From Massilia endophytica (lineage in GTDB: Bacteria; Pseudomonadota; Gammaproteobacteria; Burkholderiales; Burkholderiaceae_D), in assembly GCF_021165955.1 (NCBI RefSeq), contig NZ_CP088952.1:1-64000 (forward strand): DNA of 64,000 nucleotides. The letters are read 5' to 3'. Shown here piece after piece: positions 58,370 through 64,000 of this stretch. The notes beneath the pieces are model-generated. The model made no database searches, had not been told where the DNA came from, and saw only the letters and a list, made by a program, of their open reading frames with translations. The translations under genes were made by a program, and so were the position numbers. The stretch's first letter is position 1, and the number at the start of each line of letters is the position of its first letter.

Positions 58370-60604
58370 ATGCGTAAAGAATGGTTGAACGAAGGCGCAG
58401 TGCTGAGCGCCGAAGCCCTGACGGCCGCACCGCTTGAGCGTGAAGGCCGCGTCTCGCGCCGCGATTTCATGAAGGTGGCGGGCGGCGGCCTGGTGCTGAG
58501 CTTCTTCGTGGCAGGCGGCGGCCGCTTTGCCAAGGCACAGGGTCCGCAGAAGCCGGACTACAAGCCGAACGCCTTCCTGCAGATCGCGCCGGACAATACG
58601 GTGACCGTGCAGGTGAACCGCCTCGAATTCGGCCAGGGCGTGCAGACCGCGCTGCCCATGCTGATCGCCGAGGAGCTGGACGCGGACTGGTCGCAGATGC
58701 GCGGCTCCCTGGCGCCTGCGGGCGATCAGTACAAGGACCCCATGTTCGGCATGCAGATGACGGGCGGCTCCGGCACCGTGGCCCATTCCTGGGGCCAGTA
58801 CCGCGAGATCGGCGCCAAGGCGCGCGCCATGCTGATCGCCGCGGCGGCCGAGAAATGGAATGTGCCCGCGAACCAGGTCAAGACCTCGAAGGGCACGCTG
58901 ATCGGCCCGAACGGCCAGAAGGCCACATACGGCGAGTTCGCGGAAGCGGCGGCGAAGCAGCCGGCGCCCGCGAACGTGGTGCTGAAGAATACCGAAGACT
59001 TCCGCATCATCGGCAAGCCCACGCCGCGCCTGGACGCGCGCGACAAGTCGAGCGGCAAGCAGCAGTTCGGCATGGACTTCAAGCCCGCCGGGACCAAGGT
59101 GGCCGTGATCGCCCATCCTCCCGTGTTCGGCGCCAAGGTGAAGAAGTTCGACGCCGCCAAGGCGAAGAAGATGCGCGGCGTGGTTGCCGTGCTGCCCGTG
59201 GCCACTGACCGTGGCGGCAGCGGCGTTGCCGTGGTCGCGGACGGCTATTGGCAGGCGAAGCAGGCGCGCGACGCGCTGAAGATCGACTGGGATACCAGCG
59301 GCGTCGAGAAGGTATCGACGGCAAAGCAGTTCGACGAATACCGCAAGCTGGCCGCAACGCCGGGCCTCCCTGCGAAGAAGTCGGACACGTCGAAGATTGC
59401 CGGCGCGGCGAAGAAGATCTCCGCCGTCTACGAGTTCCCCTATCTGGCGCACGCGCCGATGGAGCCGCTGAACTGCGTGGTGGACCTGAAGGCCGACTCC
59501 TGCACCATCTGGGCGGGCAGCCAGTTCCAGACCATGGACCAGGCGGCGGCCGCGCGCACCGCAGGCCTGAAACCCGAGCAGGTCACCCTGAACACGATGA
59601 TGGCGGGCGGCGGTTTCGGCCGCCGCGCCGTGCCCACTTCGGACTACATCGTTGAAGCAGTGGAAGTGGCGAAGGCTTACAAGGCAGCAGGCAAGAGCGG
59701 TCCGGTGAAAGTGATCTGGAGCCGCGAGGACGACATCAAGGGCGGCTACTACCGTCCGGCCCATGTGCACCGCGCCGAGATCGGCCTGGACGACAAGGGC
59801 AATATCGTCGGCTGGGACCATGCCATCGTCGGGCAGTCCATCCTGGCGGGTACGCCTTTCGAACCCTTCATGGTGAAGAACGGCGTGGACGGCACCATGG
59901 TGGAAGGCATGGGCGAACCGTACAAGGTGCCGCTCAACCTCACCGTGCACAACACGAAGCAGAATGTGCCCGTGCTGTGGTGGCGCTCCGTGGGCTCGAC
60001 CCACACGGCCTTCGTGATGGAGACCCTGATCGATGAAGCTGCCGCGCTGGCAGGCGTCGATCCTGTCGAATACCGCCGCAAGCTGATCCCGGCCGATCAC
60101 AAGCGCCATCACGCCGCGCTGGACCTCGCAGTGGGCAAGTCCGGCTACGGCGTGAAGCAGCTGCCGGAAGGCCATGCCTGGGGCGTCGCGCTGCACGAGT
60201 CCTTCAACACGGTGGTGGCCTATGTGGTGACGGCCTCCGTGGAGAACGGCACGCCCAAGCTGCATACCGTTACCGCCGGCATCCACTGCAATCAGGCCGT
60301 GAACCCCATGACCATCGAAGCCCAGGCGCAGGGGGCGATCCTCATGGCGGTGGGCACCACGCTGCCGGGCGCCGCCATCACGCTCAAGGATGGTAAGGTG
60401 GAACAGTCGCAGCTGAGCGATTACGTCGTCGCCCGCATGCCGGACATGCCGGTGGTGGACGTGCACCTCGTGGCCTCGACCGAGCCGCCGACCGGCATGG
60501 GCGAGCCGGGCTTCCCGCCGCTGGCGCCGGCCTACGCGAATGCGGTGGCCAAGCTGACGGGCAAACGGCTGCGCAAGCTGCCGTTCGACCTCGCCAGCGC
60601 CTGA
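58370..60604 (+). CDS. Molybdopterin-binding catalytic subunit, isoquinoline-1-oxidoreductase beta type
   Basis: This 744-aa xanthine-dehydrogenase-family protein has a twin-arginine export signal (SRRDFMKVAGGG, about 29-40), so the holoenzyme goes folded to the periplasm. GGFGRRAVPTSDYI and GEPGFPPLAPAYANA near the C-terminus are family blocks. It oxidises aldehydes or N-heterocycles; the substrate is not fixed. It forms a pair with the 2Fe-2S subunit, which follows the Tat protein as a partner. A dedicated MobA-like gene follows. Confidence 0.93.
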   Translation: MRKEWLNEGAVLSAEALTAAPLEREGRVSRRDFMKVAGGGLVLSFFVAGGGRFAKAQGPQKPDYKPNAFLQIAPDNTVTVQVNRLEFGQGVQTALPMLIAEELDADWSQMRGSLAPAGDQYKDPMFGMQMTGGSGTVAHSWGQYREIGAKARAMLIAAAAEKWNVPANQVKTSKGTLIGPNGQKATYGEFAEAAAKQPAPANVVLKNTEDFRIIGKPTPRLDARDKSSGKQQFGMDFKPAGTKVAVIAHPPVFGAKVKKFDAAKAKKMRGVVAVLPVATDRGGSGVAVVADGYWQAKQARDALKIDWDTSGVEKVSTAKQFDEYRKLAATPGLPAKKSDTSKIAGAAKKISAVYEFPYLAHAPMEPLNCVVDLKADSCTIWAGSQFQTMDQAAAARTAGLKPEQVTLNTMMAGGGFGRRAVPTSDYIVEAVEVAKAYKAAGKSGPVKVIWSREDDIKGGYYRPAHVHRAEIGLDDKGNIVGWDHAIVGQSILAGTPFEPFMVKNGVDGTMVEGMGEPYKVPLNLTVHNTKQNVPVLWWRSVGSTHTAFVMETLIDEAAALAGVDPVEYRRKLIPADHKRHHAALDLAVGKSGYGVKQLPEGHAWGVALHESFNTVVAYVVTASVENGTPKLHTVTAGIHCNQAVNPMTIEAQAQGAILMAVGTTLPGAAITLKDGKVEQSQLSDYVVARMPDMPVVDVHLVASTEPPTGMGEPGFPPLAPAYANAVAKLTGKRLRKLPFDLASA

Positions 60605-60605
60605 C

Positions 60606-61184
60606 GTGGCATCGCTGCGCATCGCAGGCATTCTGCTGGCCGCTGGCCGGGGAAGCAGGTTCTCTCCGGACGGCGGCTGCAACAAGCTGCTGCAGCCGCT
60701 GGCAACCGGCGCTTCGGTGCTGGCCGCGAGCGCCCGGCATATGCTGGCGGCGCTGCCCGAAGTGGTGGCCGTGGTGCGCAGCGGAGACGAAGCCACGGCG
60801 GCCGAGCTCTCGGCCCTGGGGTGCATGGTGACCGAGTGTCCCGATGCCCACCAGGGCATGGCCTGTTCGCTGGTGCATGGCCTGCGCCAGGCTGGCTATG
60901 CGGACGGCTGGGTGCTGGCGCTGGGCGACATGCCCCATGTGCAGCCAGCCACCATCGCCGCGCTGGCGCGGGCATTGGAAGAGGGCGCGGATATCGCCGC
61001 GCCGGTACATGATGGAAAGCGGGGCAATCCGGTGGCGTTCAGCCGCCTGCATCTGCCCGCGCTGCTGGCGCTGCAAGGAGACGAAGGCGCCCGCGGCATC
61101 GTGAGGAACAGCGCCGTGCAGGAAGTCCCTGTCGACGACCCGGGCATTTTCCGCGATATCGATACACCAGCCGATCTACGATGA
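60606..61184 (+). CDS. MobA/MocA-like molybdenum cofactor nucleotidyltransferase
   Basis: This 192-aa protein has the GTP/CTP-binding loop LLAAGRGSRF (about 9-18) with the NKLL block, and the LALGDMPHV metal site. Proteins of this type attach CMP or GMP to the molybdopterin for enzymes of the xanthine dehydrogenase family. A GTG at 60606 is the start, one base past the stop of the catalytic subunit. That supports a role in maturing this molybdoenzyme. The stop overlaps the M61 gene by ATGA. Confidence 0.9.
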   Translation: MASLRIAGILLAAGRGSRFSPDGGCNKLLQPLATGASVLAASARHMLAALPEVVAVVRSGDEATAAELSALGCMVTECPDAHQGMACSLVHGLRQAGYADGWVLALGDMPHVQPATIAALARALEEGADIAAPVHDGKRGNPVAFSRLHLPALLALQGDEGARGIVRNSAVQEVPVDDPGIFRDIDTPADLR

Positions 61185-62983
61185 AAAAGACAAATAAGAC
61201 CATCGCCTACACCATTGCCGCCAGGGACCTGGCGGCCCACCTGTTCGAGGTGAGCGTCACCGTCGCCGCGCCTGCCGCGGAAGGGCAGGTGTTTGCCTTG
61301 CCTGCCTGGATTCCGGGCAGCTACATGATCCGTGAATTCTCGCGCAACATCGTCCGCATACGCGCCGAAGCGGGCGGGCAGGCGGTAGAGCTCACGAAGC
61401 TGGACAAGCACTCGTGGCAGGCGGCGCCCGTCAAAGGCCCGCTCACTGTGCACTACGAAGTCTATGCATGGGACCTTTCCGTGCGCGCCGCCCATCTGGA
61501 CCAGACGCACGGCTTCTTCAACGGCACCAGCGTTTTCCTGCGAGTGGCCGGGCAGGAGGACGTGCAGCACGTGGTCGACATCCAGCGTCCGGCCGACGAG
61601 CTTGCGCGCAACTGGCGCGTGGCAACGGCGCTGCCCGAACTGAAGGCGAAGCGCTACGGCTTCGGCACCTACGCCGCCGCCAGCTACGATGAGCTGATCG
61701 ACAGTCCCGTCGAGATGGGCGACTTCGCGCTGGCCACTTTCAAGGCGCACGGCGTGCCGCACGATATCGTGATCACCGGCCGCGTGCCTAATCTGGACAT
61801 GGCGCGCCTGGCCGCCGACCTGAAAACCATCTGCGAAACGCAGATCGCCTTCTTCGAGCCCAAGACCAGGAAGGCGCCGATGGACCGCTACGTCTTCATG
61901 ACGCTGGCGGTAGGCGATGGCTACGGCGGCCTGGAGCACCGCGCTTCCACGGCACTGATCTGCGCCCGCGCCGACCTGCCGAGCCTTGCGGCGCCTGCCA
62001 AGGAACGCAGCGAAGGCTATATCCGCTTCCTCGGCCTGTGCAGCCACGAGTACTTCCACACCTGGAATGTGAAGCGCATCAAGCCTTCCGCGTTCGCGCC
62101 GTACGACCTGCAGGTGGAGAACTACACGCCGCTGCTGTGGCTCTTCGAAGGCTTCACCAGCTACTACGACGACCTGTTCCTCGTCCGCTCGGGCATGATC
62201 GACGAAGCCACTTACTACAAGATGGTGGCGAAAGGTATTGGCGGGGTGCTGCGCAATGCAGGCCGCACCAAGCAGAGCGTGGCCGACTCCAGCTTCGACG
62301 CCTGGGGCAAGTACTACCGCCAGGACGAGAACGCGCCGAACGCCATCGTGAGCTACTACGCCAAGGGTTCGCTGATCGGCATGGGGCTCGACCTGAGCAT
62401 CCGCGCCAAGTCGGCGGGCAGGCGCTCGCTGGACGACATCATGCTCGCCCTGTGGCAGCGCTACGGCCGCGATTTCCATACGAACGGGCGGGGCATTACG
62501 CCAGCCGAAGTGGAAAGCCTGTTCGACGAAGTAAGCGGCATGAAGCTGAGGCCCTTCTTCGAAAAATATATCCGCGGCACGGAGGACGTGCCGCTGGCGA
62601 AGCTGCTGGCGCCCTTCGGCGTCAAATACAGCGACGAGCGCAAGCCGGGCAAGCCGAGCCTGGACGTGAACCTGGGCCGCGACGGCGCGGACTGCAAGCT
62701 GTCCAGCGTTCATGAAGGCGGCGCGGCGCACCGCGCGGGCCTGTCCGCGGGCGACCTGCTGGTCGCCATCGACGGCCTGCGCGTCACCGGTAACCCGGCG
62801 AATGTGGATACCCTGCTGGCGCGTTACAGCGTTGGGGACACGGTCGAAGTGCACGCCTTCCGGCGCGATGAACTCATGTGCTTCAAGGCGACGTTGCAGG
62901 GCGACCGCGTCCCCGGCATCAAGCTCACTCTCGATCCCGCGCGCAAATCGGGCGCGCTGCCGCGCCCGACCACGATCCGCTAG
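61181..62983 (+). CDS. M61 family metallopeptidase with PDZ domain
   Basis: This 600-aa enzyme has an N-terminal beta domain, a glycyl-aminopeptidase-type catalytic domain with HEYFHTWNVKRI (about 288-299; zinc ligands His, His and a downstream Glu in LFEGFTSYYDD), and a C-terminal PDZ domain (about 500-585). No signal peptide is obvious. It is coupled to the preceding MobA-like gene by ATGA; the functional link is unclear. It converges with trpC after five bases. Confidence 0.93.
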   Translation: MKKTNKTIAYTIAARDLAAHLFEVSVTVAAPAAEGQVFALPAWIPGSYMIREFSRNIVRIRAEAGGQAVELTKLDKHSWQAAPVKGPLTVHYEVYAWDLSVRAAHLDQTHGFFNGTSVFLRVAGQEDVQHVVDIQRPADELARNWRVATALPELKAKRYGFGTYAAASYDELIDSPVEMGDFALATFKAHGVPHDIVITGRVPNLDMARLAADLKTICETQIAFFEPKTRKAPMDRYVFMTLAVGDGYGGLEHRASTALICARADLPSLAAPAKERSEGYIRFLGLCSHEYFHTWNVKRIKPSAFAPYDLQVENYTPLLWLFEGFTSYYDDLFLVRSGMIDEATYYKMVAKGIGGVLRNAGRTKQSVADSSFDAWGKYYRQDENAPNAIVSYYAKGSLIGMGLDLSIRAKSAGRRSLDDIMLALWQRYGRDFHTNGRGITPAEVESLFDEVSGMKLRPFFEKYIRGTEDVPLAKLLAPFGVKYSDERKPGKPSLDVNLGRDGADCKLSSVHEGGAAHRAGLSAGDLLVAIDGLRVTGNPANVDTLLARYSVGDTVEVHAFRRDELMCFKATLQGDRVPGIKLTLDPARKSGALPRPTTIR

Positions 62984-62988
62984 GCGGC

Positions 62989-63789
62989 TTAGGCGAAAAG
63001 GCGCCGCAGCTCGGCGCCGGGATCGGCGGCGCGCATGAAGGCTTCGCCGATAAGGAAGGCGTGGACATCCGCATCGCGCATGCGCTTGACGTCGTCCGTG
63101 GAGAGGATGCCGGATTCGGTGATCACCATGCGCTCGGCCGGAATGCGCGGCAGCAGGCCGAGCGTGGTCTCCAGCGAGGTCTCGAAGGTGCGCAGGTTGC
63201 GGTTGTTGATGCCGATCAGGCGGCTCTTCAGCTTCAGCGCCGCATCCAGCTCCGCGCCGTCGTGCGATTCGATCAGCACGTCCATGCCCAGCTCCATCGC
63301 GCAGGCTTCCATTTCGGCCATCAGGCCGTGATCCAGCGCGGCCACGATCAGCAGGATGCAGTCGGCGCCCATCGCGCGCGCTTCATAGATCTGGTACATA
63401 TCGACCATGAAGTCCTTGCGCAGCACGGGGATCGCGCAGGCGGCGCGCGCCTGCTGCAGGTACTCGGTGGAGCCCTGGAAGAACTGCTTGTCCGTTAGCA
63501 CGGAGAGGCAGGATGCGCCGTTGGCCGCATAGCTCTGCGCAATCTCGGCAGGACGGAAGTCTTCGCGCAGCACGCCTTTCGACGGCGATGCTTTCTTCAC
63601 TTCGGCGATGATGCCGGCCGCGCCAGCCGCCATGTGCTTGCGCAGGCTGGCTTCGAAACCGCGCAGGTCTGCGCGCAGCGCCTTGTCGCCTTCGACCTCG
63701 CCGCGCAGGCTGGCCAGGCTGCGGTATTTTTTTGCCGCGGCCACTTCGTCGGCCTTGACGGCCAGGATCTTGTTCAGGATGTCGGACAT
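62989..63789 (-). CDS. trpC: Indole-3-glycerol phosphate synthase
   Basis: This 266-aa TIM barrel has the TrpC blocks IIAEVKKASPSKGVL, VLRKDFMVD, INNRNLRTFE and the terminal GEAFMRAADPG. It closes the indole ring in tryptophan synthesis. The start at 63789 is at the conserved MSDIL; the open frame upstream is not family sequence. Other trp genes are not in view. Confidence 0.97.
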   Translation of the reverse strand: MSDILNKILAVKADEVAAAKKYRSLASLRGEVEGDKALRADLRGFEASLRKHMAAGAAGIIAEVKKASPSKGVLREDFRPAEIAQSYAANGASCLSVLTDKQFFQGSTEYLQQARAACAIPVLRKDFMVDMYQIYEARAMGADCILLIVAALDHGLMAEMEACAMELGMDVLIESHDGAELDAALKLKSRLIGINNRNLRTFETSLETTLGLLPRIPAERMVITESGILSTDDVKRMRDADVHAFLIGEAFMRAADPGAELRRLFA

Positions 63790-63797
63790 ATCGATGC

Positions 63798-64000
63798 TCA
63801 GTGCTGCTCGGAGAGCGCAAGCCGCGCGCCCAGGGCCAGGAAGAGGGAGCCGGTAATGCGGTTCAGCCACAGCGCCACCAGCGGCTTGACCTTCAGCTTC
63901 GCGCTGGCGAGAGCGGTGAACAGGGCCAGCCCGTTACACCACAGCATGCCGTTGAAATTGAAGATGCAGCCCAGGACGATAAAGGCGAGCGGCTTGTTCG
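63798..64000 (-). CDS. LysE/RhtB-family exporter, C-terminal part only
   Basis: The last 67 residues are encoded and run off the window edge. NFNGMLWCNGLALFTAL then VALWLNRITGSLFLALGARLALSE are typical of the end of LysE-type amino-acid exporters, which have six helices. The stop at 63798 is eight bases before trpC on the same strand, so the two may be cotranscribed. Confidence 0.8.
   Translation of the reverse strand, partial: NKPLAFIVLGCIFNFNGMLWCNGLALFTALASAKLKVKPLVALWLNRITGSLFLALGARLALSEQH

Noticed and set aside
58331..62854. Long open frames antisense to the molybdoenzyme and M61 genes
   Set aside because: They follow codon bias of the real genes and show no recognisable protein sequence.

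Overview
This 64 kb window is high-GC, densely coded chromosomal DNA from a free-living Gram-negative betaproteobacterium. Massilia/Duganella-type Oxalobacteraceae is my best guess, from the TonB-receptor/halogenase/SapC loci, the many PAS/GGDEF/HD-GYP signalling proteins and the envelope-heavy gene content; this is an inference from gene content, not a phylogeny. No phage, insertion sequence, integrase or CRISPR array is visible. No gene-free stretch exceeds about 220 bases.

Region 1 (1-12.1 kb) is the most interesting. A diguanylate cyclase, cut by the window edge, is followed by a minus-strand operon (8795 to 1722): an MrtJ-like intramembrane protease, a cytochrome c/choice-of-anchor D/JDVT-CTERM protein fused in frame to a TlpA thioredoxin, a DUF4266 lipoprotein, a DUF3570 predicted outer-membrane protein, the FMN transferase ApbE, and DsbD. 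Divergent from it runs an ECF sigma factor, its anti-sigma factor, a subtilase and a TorF-like porin. The two start regions share the same motif with identical spacing (ATTGAACC-N16-GTAT), one copy facing each way. This suggests that the sigma factor controls both arms as one envelope redox regulon.

Region 2 (12.1-31.5 kb) mixes accessory and housekeeping genes: DUF2182/DUF1326, DUF1579, MYG1, a membrane-fused tandem SagB-type oxidoreductase, an acyltransferase, tRNA-Phe, a kelch lipoprotein, two PNPOx-like proteins, a hemerythrin, a hybrid sensor kinase, a GH1-RmlD fusion, an MscS channel and an asparagine-synthase-like protein.

Region 3 (31.4-41.6 kb) is a glycan-uptake locus: two flavin-dependent halogenase-like proteins, SapC, a cupin/JmjC protein and a PsiF-repeat protein, next to a TonB-dependent receptor, a GH16 glucanase and a polysaccharide deacetylase. 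The last three each have a sigma-70-like promoter followed at once by a 14-bp LacI-type operator. No LacI regulator gene lies in the window.

Region 4 (41.6-54.8 kb) has two decayed genes (acetamidase and a GNAT acetyltransferase, both with internal deletions), small enzymes, an HD-GYP/histidine kinase pair, a four-gene arsenic operon (arsR-arsI-arsC-aquaporin) with a visible promoter and operator, an unusual secreted or effector-like protein, an amino-acid permease and a second identical tRNA-Phe.

Region 5 (54.9-64 kb) carries dkgB, a UbiH-family hydroxylase, DsbC, an isoquinoline-oxidoreductase-type molybdoenzyme with its MobA-like partner, an M61 peptidase, trpC and a truncated LysE-family exporter.
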